From Tubiluchus corallicola (Eukaryota > Priapulida > Priapulimorpha > Priapulimorphida > Tubiluchidae), in contig JAQGDQ010000449.1 in the NCBI GenBank assembly GCA_030141605.1, positions 1 through 64,000 of the forward strand: a stretch of 64,000 nt of DNA. The letters run 5' to 3'. The notes beneath the pieces were generated by a model. It was not told the origin of the DNA. It made no database searches and worked only from the letters and a program-made list of their open reading frames with translations. Positions 23,881-36,449 of the stretch are shown here, in pieces (within the stretch, counting starts at the first letter, position 1; each line of letters opens with the position of its first letter). Position numbers and translations under genes: made by a program.

Positions 23881-24747
23881 ATTGGCAAGGTAATTTTTTA
23901 CTGACTATTAAGCTATTCGTATTTGGTTAGGTGAAAGCTTTTTTCAGAAAGCATTCCAGCATTTTTCCAATTGTAACATTTGGCAATTAGTTGTGTAGCT
24001 GTTTGTTTTACATGACTCAAGGCAACTTAGGTTTTGACCTGATTATCATCAAATTACATTTCAAAGACTAGGTCTTTTTGAAATCAGCTTAATCTAGGGT
24101 ATGACCATTCCATACGTGAACTGGCGTTGAGAAAGATCTATTTAAAGCCCATTTGTGATTACTGTTTACTGTGGTTACTGCAAAAAAGTGCAGTCCTTTC
24201 TTGCAACTTCTGAACCAGCATTGAAGTTAGCTGTTTTACGTTTTCAGTAACTGAAATGTGTGGCTTCTGAGGTGGAAGTTTATGAAGTACTGTTTTAAGA
24301 TTTAGCTTAGGATATCAACTAGCTTGCTGATACTACGATGTGATCGTGTACATAGTTTTAGGCTGTAGTCGCAATACTAGTTAAATACTAGGTATAGGTA
24401 CACGTCATTTTAAAAATGTTCCTACATTCTAGGTCAGACTGCTTATTTGGAACAAATCAGGAAATTTGTAATAAAATCTTGAACAGGTCCTGTGGTTGGC
24501 GAATGAATTATTCACATTACAGTGCAATCGTCTGACCAGGTGACAGATTACAATCACCTGAAGGGGACAAAAGTTGCTCAACTTTGCGTTCCTTCAAAGC
24601 AGACTTAGTTTTCGTAATTTTGAATATTGTCATTATCATCAAACATATATGTATATATCTATAGATGTTGGAAGCTTATAAAGCAAAAGCTGTTTAATGT
24701 CAATATCACAGCTGCGTATAAGACCCGCAAACGCGTAGAGAGATTGG

Positions 24748-25245
24748 CAGGCTGCATAAGATTATGGATAAAATAAGACCAAAAATTCATAAAATAAAAC
24801 TTGAAAAATATCCATAAAATAAGAAATGCATAAAATAAAAAAATATTTTTTTTGTGATTTTTTGTACAAAATAAGGCAATCAAAACTGAAATTGGATCGG
24901 AAACTTCACCCTAGAGGGCATTCTACATTCGTACCAAATAGATGAATTATTTGAACTGAAGTGATGAATTACAAGGCATTGTCTCGCAAAATTTGATTAA
25001 ATTTGAAGTGATATGAAACCGATAAAATTAAAACGAAACTGATAAAATTAAAACTAAGTCCTGCGTGTTTAAAAACACGTTTCAAGCATTCCTGTTTTTA
25101 CTTTTTAATTAATTTCCCCCTGGGCATCTCGTTCTAGATATAGTCTATTTCTTATTTTATTGATATCCATAAAATAAAATTTCAAAAATCCATAAAATAA
25201 GCTATTTTATTTATTTTATACATATCCATAATCTTATGCACCCTG
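24748..25245. mobile_element. hAT MITE, 498 bp, perfect 8-bp TSD
   Basis: Both ends begin CAGG(C/G)TGCATAAGATTATG when read inward: 22 of 23 bp of terminal inverted repeat are identical. The flanks are GAGATTGG at 24740-24747 and GAGATTGG at 25246-25253, a perfect 8-bp target duplication, which together with the CAGG start is diagnostic of the hAT superfamily. The interior is about 70% A+T with many ATCCATAAAATAA units near both ends and a GAAAC(C/T)GATAAAATTAAAAC doublet near 25015-25055. It encodes no transposase. The perfect TSD suggests a fairly young insertion. Confidence 0.88.
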
Positions 25246-25253
25246 GAGATTGG

Positions 25254-26895
25254 TAAGCAGACCTGAGGTTGCAGTCAAAGATGTCAGTGATTCCAGTTTT
25301 GATTCGCTTTTCATTTATATTGACAAAATGATAACTTTCTTCTACACAGAATCATTAAATTTTCGAGTCAGCTTTGCTCCAAGTCAACATAATGGTATGG
25401 CATCGTCTACTTTAGCCTCAGGTTTCAGTAACATGGCTATCATGATAAATGATGACATCATAGTAGTGACATCGCAATCAGTGTAAGTTTGTAATACATT
25501 TACAATATCCTTATACAAAATATTGACTATAAAATATTGATTTTAAAATTCTACTCTATAGTCATAACCTCTATAACGTCATACATGTAGCCAAGTCCAA
25601 CACACTTGGTTATTTTGTATGTATGCTTCTATTAGGTGATAAAACATTATGAGCTCCAAAGTGTCGCGCTGGTCATCATTCATATTCTTAATCTGGAGGT
25701 CGTCAGGAATTAGAATCAGCAAAAAAACGTCAAGTGAACACTCATGACCAAAACATTTTTGACATTTTTGGCACAGACTAGCATAGACGCGAATATTGAC
25801 AATATTTTCTCGAATCGTATCACAAATCGACTTCGATCTTGGGCTACTTATCCCTGCGACAATTATAGGGTGAAAACGCGGAGAGGAGAGGCGGATACAG
25901 CAATACCCAACGGTACATTAGACGGTCGCATTCTCCATATGCCACAGGATAGTCCGTTTACTCTATCCCTGCATTTATCGAAAATGCCCACCATACATAC
26001 CTGCAGAGTGCAGAGTTATCAGTAACCAGTTTGCTTCCCTATAAAATTGCCTTCCCTTCTCTTTTATTGATCGTAAGTCGTAATCGGCAGCAACAACTAA
26101 TTTTATACTTGCTGCAAAGTTGGAAGGGACTGGGAATGTGATCAGACCCACCACCCCCCACCCCTACCCCCACCCTCATATGAGCAGGCCTGTCAGAATG
26201 ATTTCAGAATTAAACGGAAACACAAGAGTGCACAGTTAATATGCGCAGGCGTACCTTTTCGTTTTGCTGACATACGAATTTAGGAAATTGTAAATACCTC
26301 TTTTTATAGGTGTGAAGCACCAGCTTAAAAACTGCAGTGAGACTTGCAGAAAAAGAAAAGCAAACAAAATGTTGTAAACACAGTGTAGCTTAGCAACGAC
26401 TATAGAGAGTCTGGGAATGTTTTAGTTAACACTGGATGTGGTTTTATCCCCAATTTTCGCTCACCTTTGCTATCAGGCTATGAAAGGCTTTAACTGTGTC
26501 GGTCTGACTTTGTTCGTACAGAACCTTTTGCTATAATGGGCGTCACCCGCTTTAAAACTATACTGAGAATACTAAAAACTACTTAAAGCTTTAGACCCAA
26601 AATTCCATAATGTAATTATAAAAAAGTATATAGTGTAATTATAATAAATTAAAAATTATCACTGTTAACACAGACATATTATATGCGTATCCACACACCA
26701 TCTCAAATCTCGCCACAATCAAGTTTAATTTTTTTCGCTAAATACATTTTGCGATAGTCTTTAATTACAATTAACTGTGGTTGTAAAAGGAAGAGAAATG
26801 AAAACGTGGCTTCATTTAGGTCGAGATATTGGCAAAAGCTGGCTTGAACAACACAGCATTCAAATACTAAATGAAACCACGAACATGACTTTACT
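25254..26895. other. Intron sequence with two unexplained open frames
   Basis: A + frame open to 25486 ends at AGTGTAAGTT, a good donor-like site; see the finding on the MITE insertion. Another open + frame spans 25744-26025. Neither matches a known family. A C-rich run lies at 26147-26176 (minus-strand G-runs with quadruplex potential). Confidence 0.35.
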
Positions 26896-27016
26896 ATAGA
26901 GAAAAATAGAGTGTTGAGAATTAAACTAGAGATTTTACGTTTGTACAGTTACTCGGAAAACCGTACAAACGTGAAACCTCTTGTTTTATTTCTTAACAAA
27001 CTCTGTTTTTCTCTAT
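26896..27016. mobile_element. Foldback element, ~55-bp arms
   Basis: The left arm 26896-26950 and right arm 26959-27016 are reverse complements with few mismatches and a small gap. Shared strings include ATAGAGAAAAA, AGAG.TTT.ACGTTTGTAC and GTT. The loop is 8 bases (ACTCGGAA). It could be a tiny MITE or a hairpin-forming transcript; no target duplication is clear. Confidence 0.62.
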
Positions 27017-28089
27017 TTGTATTTATGTAACTCTTTGTGACTCTAACAGATATTTCTATATTTGTTTGTTATATTAAACAGATTGTTAAAGCAGAGATTC
27101 TCCTAGCAAAGGTGAATTACAATACTCAGGATGCTGTGCGGCAGCAACTTCATCCACTATTTTACCAGATTTATTCTCACACCAAAGTAATTATCTGATA
27201 AACACACAAAAACTAAAATAATGGAAACGTTACAAATTTTAAAATGTGACAAATTGACACATCTCAGGAAATGAAGTGCTAATCTACGCACCACTAACAG
27301 CGCGAACTGTGAGATCCGGGACGCACAAATGCCTAAAATAGTAAATGCAGCGCCATGCACTTCTTCAAAATATCGACCTTTTTGTCCATTATTATGTAAC
27401 ACTTTTATCCCTTCGAAGATCATGGGTTCGTTTCAGAGGATTACTGTGCTTCAGTGGCGTGGCCATATTCACGTTGATAGGGTTATTACTGATTTCGAGT
27501 TTTATGTGTAATTTTAGAGTCTAATAATTATTTTATAGGATGTGCCAAAACAACAAAATAATAACACAAAGACCAGAATTAGATTTAACACTATTTTGTG
27601 ACGATTGTAAACAAAGTAAAATTAATGTTTAGAATGACGCTGCTACATAAATTGATCTTATAATTTATTTAACGTTGATGTCGAAGTTTATTACGTTGAC
27701 CTTGTTTGTTCTATGTTACTCTGCGTTGAGCTTGTTTGTTCTACCCTGAAACTGGGGTCATAATGACTGGCCTAAACAACGTATAGGGCCTGTACATTTC
27801 GCAAGGGGTTTCGGGTAGTAGAAATATTAAATGCAGCTGTTGACATTTTAAAATGAAAATTTTCTTTCTAAGGTATTATGATAAATCTTAAAATGCCCAT
27901 AACAATACTCGGTAATATCTTAAACAGTTCGCCAGAGAACTTGAAGCATATTTAGGCATTTCGGTTTGCTTAATTCATTTTTCTGAAAAAGGGGTTAATT
28001 TTCTCCCACTCTACGTATAAATACCGCCCCGACTTCGCATAATTTGAGGGTGATTCAGTGTTTGTTTACCCAAGAGCGATATACATTAC
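27017..28089. other. Intron sequence, no gene seen
   Basis: Short frames only. A TATAAATA string at 28016-28023 (+) has no supporting initiator at the right distance. Confidence 0.45.
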
Positions 28090-28149
28090 CTGTTGAAACC
28101 AGCACCGAGTGCAGAAGCAGACGAGGGCTGCTACAATTAACCTTTTCAT
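28090..28149 (-). CDS. Candidate signal-peptide exon of a nested gene
   Basis: On the minus strand ATG at 28149 opens 20 codons reading MKRLIVAALVCFCTRCWFQQ. This is a basic start followed by a hydrophobic core, like a secretory signal. The exon ends CAACAG|GTAATG, a good phase-0 donor (GT at 28089-28088). GC content is higher than around it. I found no convincing second exon at lower coordinates, so this may be chance. If real, it lies inside the receptor intron on the same strand. Confidence 0.25.
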
Positions 28150-31100
28150 AGTTTGTTGTTGTATGCCTTCTTGTATGCAACTATTACTATTCAATATAAC
28201 TCTGTAGATAATAAAATCAAATGAAACTAAAATTGCACGATAAATTCCTTCGTGGAATGACTTAATCGACCAGTTTCATTTGGCTAAAAAGCAACTAAAG
28301 TAATAGATTACTCTGGATACACTCATTGAAGTCTAATCAGAACAGGTAATGCTTAACTTTCGAAAACCTAGTCTTTAGTACTGTCTCCTAGAGTGACACG
28401 TGATGAATATTAAAGAAGTTAATGAACAAACAATAAATCATTTTATTCAACGAGGTTAGTGCATGCACCTTTTGTTTCTATTAGAACATGAGTTCCTTTT
28501 TTGTTTACTTCGGAAGCCGGAAATCCGGTAATTCGGTAAGATAGTTAGTTATTGATGAGACTGCGTGGCGTTACAGCTGATCAAACCTGCTGTCTTTTCA
28601 AGTATCTTGAAATAATAAATTGCGTGATACGTGTACGGAATGTCTTTAAAACCAGCGTTGAAGGCAAAATATGGTGGGTGGTCAAAATACAGACGTAGCT
28701 GATAACTGTATCATATTTAAAAATTGACGAAAGGTTTTGTAATGGCAGAAATAAGCCGTTTTACTATTCGTATAACGTCATTGTTATATTCAGCGCTTTC
28801 AACAATACACGCGCGTATGCAGTAAAACACAAACAAACCGCTACTATGTCAAAAATTTTCGGTTGAATCACAAAATTACGCATCACGCATCACGTAAGGT
28901 CAAAAATAAGCTTGGAATATATCAAGCTATAAGGTAATCAATTTTTTTTATTAAACTTTAGCTTATTTTTTTTGCAACTTTTGTGCATTAAAACTGCTGA
29001 CATCATTTGAAACTGTGTAAAATAAAAACACTTTGCTCGCTCAACTTTCAACTAACACTGAATACCATAACGCCTGAAAATTTCACAAAGCAAAACTCTG
29101 TTCCAGCTGTAATCTTTTATTTCAAGACATTTCTTTCGTGGAGACTTTTTGTTGCTTTTCTGTACGACCGCAACGTTTTCCTGGAAGGAAGAGCACGGCC
29201 AGTGCTGACATTGTGATCAAGCACAGTTAGCCTAATTCTCATTAGCATGTTTTCTGGTTGGCAAATAGTGTTTTTGCTTCATACTTTAGTAAAGCGCTAT
29301 GAAACGTTTCAAGAGCAGTCATATGAATAAAAAACGCAATTTTCTAATCTGTCTGCTTTTCATAACACTGTTCGCATGAAACCATATTTTCTCTTTTTCT
29401 TCATGATGTCAGTTCTTTATGATCACAATGTTGCTCAGTCGAAGTTTCATCGTACCAGATATGTTTATTAATGCAGTGGGGGGGGGGAGAACAGATTGGA
29501 AGCGTTTCACTGAGTCAACTGCGTTCACGTCGACGAAGCCGACCAAAATCGATTATAAATACTTCTTGACCATAGAGATGAAGCATACCGTGATCTCTTT
29601 TCTGTAGTTAGCAAAACCACAAAGTAATGACTGGGTTGAACTGTCGCAATATTGAAAAGTAATTAAAGTTTGCAGGGATTTTCTGCGGATTCGGTACGTA
29701 TTGTACATATTAAAAAGTCATGTGAGTAGAGCTTTATATGAATTGGAAATTTTACGAGAAGGGAGTTAAACAGATATAATTTTGCTGATTGTTTAAGTTC
29801 AATAATCCTAAAGCTCTCCTTTATTAACAGAAACCGTTCAGAGCTAGCCCTACATAAGACATCAAAGTTATCTTTATTGGTAGAACGGTCATAGCCAACA
29901 ATGCGGTCAAAAGTAGCTGAATGCGTGTGTGCTTTTAATTTTTTACCTGTTATGAACAGAAATGCCCAGGTGTTCACATGCTCTTACAAGAAGGTGTCTA
30001 GATATCTCTCCATTGCATGCAACATTGCAACTACTGCACATATAGACTATCGGCTATCTAATATTGCAAAAATGTTGGTTTCTGTCTTTAAAAGAAAAAA
30101 ATGAACACAAATATGACCTCATTTAAGTCCATTTCAAAAACACGCAGCTCAGCTTGTGGATACAGCTTTGACAAGTCGCAGTAATTTAGTCCTAATTTTC
30201 AAAGTTTTTGCACTTGTAAAATTAAGTGAGAAATAATCTTGCGCCAATAATGCATGCTGTGATGCTGATGCATTAATTTTCGTTAGCAATTTAGCAACAA
30301 TTTTATCCAAAGTGAAAGATGGAAATTTTGCTTAGAATATCTGGGCATTTCCCCACGAGCTGCCTTGTAAGATGAAGAAATATGATAATATGAATATGCT
30401 TTAGTTTATGCAATCGTTCTGCGTTTGAAATTTTTATTATTATTGAGATTTCTCAAAGACAAATTTGTCGCTGTCATTTTAGATCTTGCATTGAACCTTT
30501 ACGTTACGTTCAACGGTAATGCAACGCATTATGTGCAGTTTTAACACTCTTTCATTCGTTGTTATAGAGAGCTTAGAAAAGCTATTGTTTTATTTTTGTG
30601 AACAAAGAAAATTGCTTAAAATAAGTCTCAGAGGTTTAGATAAAATAATACGAGTGGAACAAGTTTTGCTTGCTAGGCACTGGCCTGCAGCTCTTTGTGA
30701 CTGTCTGTCCCGCTTCTCGTAGCTGCAACGATTCTTTGATTCGTTTGATTCTTTGATCTAAACGATCAAAATAAACATAACCAGAATAAACAGAGTGAAA
30801 GAGAAAAGCACCAGTAAAAAGCCGTTTATGCTGGTCCGCTATTTACGATGCTCTCATCATTCTCTGGGATATTTTCCACCGTAGCTAAACGCAGCATTTG
30901 GGATTGTCAAGTGCAGGAGCAATTTTGTCATCCCTTCGTTTGCAAGTCTTTGTGAAAACGCTTAAGCAATCGAATATTCATTTGTAGACAACATACTATC
31001 TGTCAGACGCACCAGTCAGTGCAGTCATATTAATGTAATGCTATAAGTTCCGCATGCACGTTCGGAGCCTCGCATTAAAATTCAGGAATAGGAAAACCAA

Positions 31101-32376
31101 GCCATTGGCGTGACATTACTGAATGCAATGGGATGGGAAACAATACAGGGGTGTACAAAGTGAAATGACAACTTTCAACTGCCTGATCTTCCCACATACT
31201 TACTATTAGGATTCCCAAGTGCCTTTCTTGTAGCTCTAATGTAGTAAACATCACTTCAGCAGAACTGAAGATGTGTCAGTGGGTCTTAGGACAATTAAAT
31301 TTTAAATCTTTCAGCAGCATAACGCGAAATAGTTAGCTAGCAGTATAGTTAGTAATAGAATTAACAGAAAAAACAGATTTATTTATGACCTACAGTTTAG
31401 GTTTACCTGATAAACCTTATCAGGATAATTTTTCTGATGGGTTACTGTGAGCAAGGTTCAGACATGTGTCAGTATTTACGAGTTACATGATTTTGTAGAT
31501 TTCGGAAACTTTGGTTAACTAGCAAAAACTATTTAAAACGTTAGGAAAAGTAAATAAACAAAGGGGAAATTTCAATTACACAGAATCCGTTTATAAACTA
31601 CTACCAGTTTGACCTTGAATACCGCATTTCACGAATCTACATGGAATAAAGCGGAAAACTTAATTTCCTCTCGGCGTTGCGACTAATTAGACTAATATGT
31701 CTCTGATGCATTTGAGCAACAAAATTACTGGGCGGTCCTGCAGAGTACTTGCAGGCTAATGGCAGGGGATGACTTGTTGCATGAATGAATTCGAGTGACA
31801 GTAACAATTACCAACGTCAACACTTTATTATTATGGCCGAGTCCACGGAAATACACAATATTCATCGCCATACTTAAACTAAAAGAAGGCAGGGGAGTAG
31901 TCAAGCATACCTATTAGGTTGCAGACCTAATGAAAAATAAGCATTGTAACATTATCGGAAAGAAAAAGTTGGAAGGCCTTCTATCAGAACGTTTTGCTGT
32001 TCAATTTCTCGTTTTGTGAAATGTTATGTCCTTTGTACTTGACTTGACAGCGTGAAATAGTTTCCTAAACAGCATGTCTAAATTAAGTTATACTTGCCGT
32101 ATTTCTCATATGCAAAGTATAATGTTACTCAATGTAATGTCAGACCTGTTTGCTTTTTTAGTAAAGTTCTACTAACCACTTCAAAATCCGAAAATATACA
32201 TATGTGAAATAAATATATGCGTGCGTTATTTTTCCTTTTAACAAATTTTGCCATCGATGTTGCATTAATAAAACATAAAATCGTGACTTTGAGAAATCTT
32301 ATAGTTTATGCTGAAATGTGTTAATTATTGTTCGTTAAATAAGAAAGAAGTAATTGAGTAAGCTAAATTTAAGACT
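28150..32376. other. Intron sequence, no gene seen
   Basis: AT-rich. There is a G-run at about 29478-29487 and a small CCTGATAA/TTATCAGG hairpin at 31407-31425. No motif-bearing frames were found. Confidence 0.5.
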
Positions 32377-32619
32377 GAATTCCGCTAGGATCCTCACGAA
32401 CATGGATCATGATGTACTATTTCTACCATGCGGAATTCCTCACTAGGAAGACAGCTAGCTTCTAGCTGGCAGCAGAATTCCGCACGATGAATTGCAGGAG
32501 AAATTTTGACGTGCGTCCTCACTGTGAAATGCGCTATAGGAAACAACGCGTTCCTTTCGTGACCGCAAGAAATTTCTCCGCGAGTCATTTTACTGGGCGT
32601 CCTCGCTGTGAAATGGGCC
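32377..32619. repeat. GC-richer MITE-like fragment with internal repeats
   Basis: GCGTCCTC(A/G)CTGTGAAATG occurs at 32513 and 32597. GGAGAAATTT (32497-32506) faces AAATTTCTCC (32570-32579). Three GAATTCC variants lie at about 32379, 32435 and 32474. Such dense subterminal repeats are typical of DNA-transposon ends. A matching second terminus was not found. Confidence 0.4.
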
Positions 32620-35600
32620 TAACGCTACTCCTTAATTAAGACCAAAAATTAGAAAGAGAGCCAACGTTCACTATGTGCGGGTTCACGGTTTCCGTCAACA
32701 ACGATGGTCAGTGACAAAAACCAACTATGTCGCGAGTTCCGAAAAATAAAAGTAGAAAGCGAAAAAAAAATTGAATCTAAAACGTACAGTACCTACACAT
32801 GTAACACAACCGTAAGATCGGATTTAGTGTCTTTACAGTGCGCATGCACATAGGTACACTAGGTACACAACACTAAAAAAAGGGGAAGCTTCGACCAACC
32901 CGCAGCAATGCAAATAAAGTTTCACAATCTTCCTTCAGAAATTACCTTTGAAACCACCTAGGATGTGTCGTTCCTCTTGTATCAGTATGATTCGTCCGCT
33001 GACGTCAGTAACGGTGATTCATAAAAACAAAGTAACTACTGTGTTCAATAAATTTGTGCATCTTCAATGGCGTTAGCAGATTTCATAATTTCATAATTTT
33101 TCCTTTATGATAAATGGCAAGAAAGAAGTTTTTGCGAGAGCAATACTCGCAATGATGATTGCGATGTCACGAGAAGTAGACATTTCGTCATTAGAAGTAA
33201 ATTTGCGTACTGCAATTTTGTTTGTTGCACTAATAGAAAAAAATCTTCTGTGTTGTTGACAATGAATAAAGACTATAATAAGCTTTTCACGAAATATCGC
33301 AGCGAATATGTGACTAGGAAAATTAAGGTGGTTCCAAATTCCTGACCTGTTTTGTTGTTTGTCTTGGCGAATAAGCAGGCGCGAATTACCCTTACTATTA
33401 AAAATGGGGCAAAACTACTACTTTGTGCATGATTTCATCGATGATTATTCTGGAAATGTTCACAAAATCCACAGGTCTTCGCCATGCGTGAAATTTTCGC
33501 AATCAGCATCTTTAGAGATTTTGCTACGCCAAAGTGAAAGTCTGTCAGAATAATTGATTTATTCCTAGCTCCCAGCAGTTTTATTTCCGAGTAAATCTTC
33601 AATATCCGCCAGTTTAGTAAAAATGACATCACAATGATTATCAATAAAGTACGATTAAAACAGCAGAAGAAAAGTGTCAATAAGACGGGCACGTGTCTCT
33701 TGCTGTTGAGTTTTCTAATTGAGCAAAACGAGACAAAAAGTTAGATAAAATTTAACGGCAAGTTTAAACTCAAAGTAGTTTTGTTGTCAGTCGTTGCTTG
33801 CAAATTTGTTAAACCGTGTTATCCATCCAATTAGTTGTAGTTAGAACACTCCGACAGTAGGCCTTAGTAGCGAATATTACCATTGTTACCATGACAGAAT
33901 AATGGTACTGGTATCAGCTAAAATATTCCAAGTGATTTCACTAATTTTAAAACTCGTGCAAAAACAAGCCTTCGTTTTCATTAAACCGATATAGCCACAA
34001 TAATTCCATTTTTATCTTAGAAAGAGGTAGTGGGAACTGAAACGGTGAAATCATGCACGTGAAGAAACGCGTGTAGTGATAAGTAATAAATTAAAATTCC
34101 TATTCAAATACTTTTTACATGAGACAGGTAACAACTCAGCGTATATGTAGGCTTACACAAACGCCATTGTAAACTGTGGTGAAAAATAATTCATTTAAAA
34201 AGCAATAGACTGCTATTATCATTACCATCGTCAACGTGTGAACGTTTTATAATATTGGAGATCACACCCGTTTTAGCTAACCACACCCGTCTGTCACTAC
34301 TGCCCAAGACGTTGATCTTGACTACTATCTAAGACACTGACTGCGTCAATAGTTGATCTTCTGGACTTTCTGCTGGTTTAAGAATTTTACGTGGTGCTAA
34401 ACAGATTGGAGATCGTCTACGCATGCCTGTTCTGTGCAATCTTATTGCTTGGATTTCCTAAGGGTACATAGGGATCCTAAACTACCAATCGTACAAATCA
34501 TCGTTGGATATTCTGATGCCAATTTGATACCCAATAGCTTCAGTGACGGTGAAAAATGAAAGATGAGGCTCGCGCACTGCTGAAAGATTGTCTCACCCGC
34601 AAGATAAATGTGTATTATGTCTCCCAGCAACGTAATTTTGCATAAAGTCACTTCGTTAAAATAAGCCAGCAGAAACTTCTTGCGAAAAACTTTCAAAGCT
34701 TTCATGTTCTATACCAGGAATTGATTAAACGAGATATTCGTGATGATGACAATCTTTAAATAAATTGATCATAAAATCCATTCTATAAATTACTTCTTTC
34801 TGAAAAATGAGCGAGTTTCTGCCGAGATACACCAGCCAAACTTAACTACAATTCCGTGAGGTGATGAATGAGGCACAATTCTGGGCTAAGGGAAATTTGT
34901 TTTCTAGGTTTTCTCAAGCGAATGTGTATTAAATTGAATCCATGCAGGATCAATGTAGGTAAAGAGACTATAGCAACCATGTTTCTATGTTAAGTAACTA
35001 TATAAATCGAATTGGTATCAAGATCGCCATCTGAATGCCTACCTTACAGCCGACTACAACAGCTAAATTAATGTTAGCCCATTAATCTGAAGATATACAA
35101 TCAAACCCCTATAAATAAGTAATAAACTGGCATAGATTTCTGTTACCGGATCAACTCAAGTTACGTTTCCTTTAAAGCAACATCAATATCTTATCTATTA
35201 GAGTTTTTAATACTGAAATTCTTTATATCCGTATTCTTGTCCTTTGCAAAAACTATCTGCGCTCTTATATATATATATTTACATTAAAGCTGTATTTAAT
35301 TAAAACAAATGTAGAGGAGACACTGAACTGGCAAAGGCATCTTAATTACATTCGTATGTACATATATTCCTTCTCACTTACGTAACAAGTTGGTTGCAGT
35401 ATGTCGAACAAAACCATTTAGAAAAAAATTCTCTTAGTGTTCACCTATCCACCTATTGAATCAGCTCGGCATTGCTTAACTTCTCTTGCTAAGCACGACA
35501 ACAGTTCAGCCGCATCTGTATGATCCAGATCTAATTTTCTAAAAAAAAGTTAATTTAATATAATTCTTGATAGTGTCTGGTCTGATTTAGACTTGACTGC

Positions 35601-36440
35601 AAATATTTTATTTAAGATATCTTTATAGGTGTGGGCTCAGTTGCTATTCTTATCATTCATGTATGAGTTTTATGAAAGCGAAAATTGCTACAGCGGCTGT
35701 GTAGGCCAATCGTTTATTGGAGGTGCATGACCAATCTAAGGTACAGGAAAACAAGGAGAAAGTCTAATTAGAACAATAAATTGAAACGTTTTCCTTCTAA
35801 TTGGAAAACAGAAGATCAATTTTCCTTGCACAAAATGCCTACATGAAAACCAGAAAATGAGGATCTTGCTTTCATAATTAGGAAACCCTTTGCTTTACGC
35901 TGAGTTGCTAAGAACGTAGAACTACAATCTTGTCATAGAAAAAATTAGAGGAATTTGACTAAAGAGTTCTAATATTAATTACGATGCATAAATAAGCGAA
36001 TTTATAAAATATGAATGTAAAGTTATGCGCTGCTACAGGAAACACATATTCCGCAAAATAATGTGGCCAGATGAACAGTAGCCAAATCGTTTACAAGATG
36101 GGCATTCCGTGACCAATCCATCTATATACACGATCTAATAATCGTCTGGTCAGAGTAACTGGATTTAAAGTTACATTTGCACATGATTAAAGTATAAGAG
36201 CAAAGACATTTAAGCAAAAACATGGCTATTTACTCCAACACAATCAATTACAAAGTTTCCACCATAACATGGCCATGATCACACAATTCTACCTAATAAA
36301 AATATAACGTGTAAAAATTAACATTGAGGTTCATGCTGCAATCGATTCACATAAATCTGATCCGCTTCGGATTGTCAGGGAAGAGGGCCTTATTGACACT
36401 CTACTTCGCGTGAAATACCGTCCCTTCGGAGTTTCTGCTC
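32620..36440. other. Intron sequence, no gene seen
   Basis: Only unmatched short frames are present, including an 87-codon frame on the minus strand at 34442-34705 with no recognised motif. Confidence 0.5.
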
Positions 36441-36449
36441 GCTATTCGG

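Noticed and set aside
28016-28059. TATAAATA followed by TCAGT as a + strand core promoter
   Set aside because: Spacing from TATA to the initiator adenine is about 41 bp instead of about 30, and no exon follows.
34442-34705. 87-codon minus-strand frame starting MKALKVFRKKF
   Set aside because: No motif, no splice or promoter support, length within chance for this window.
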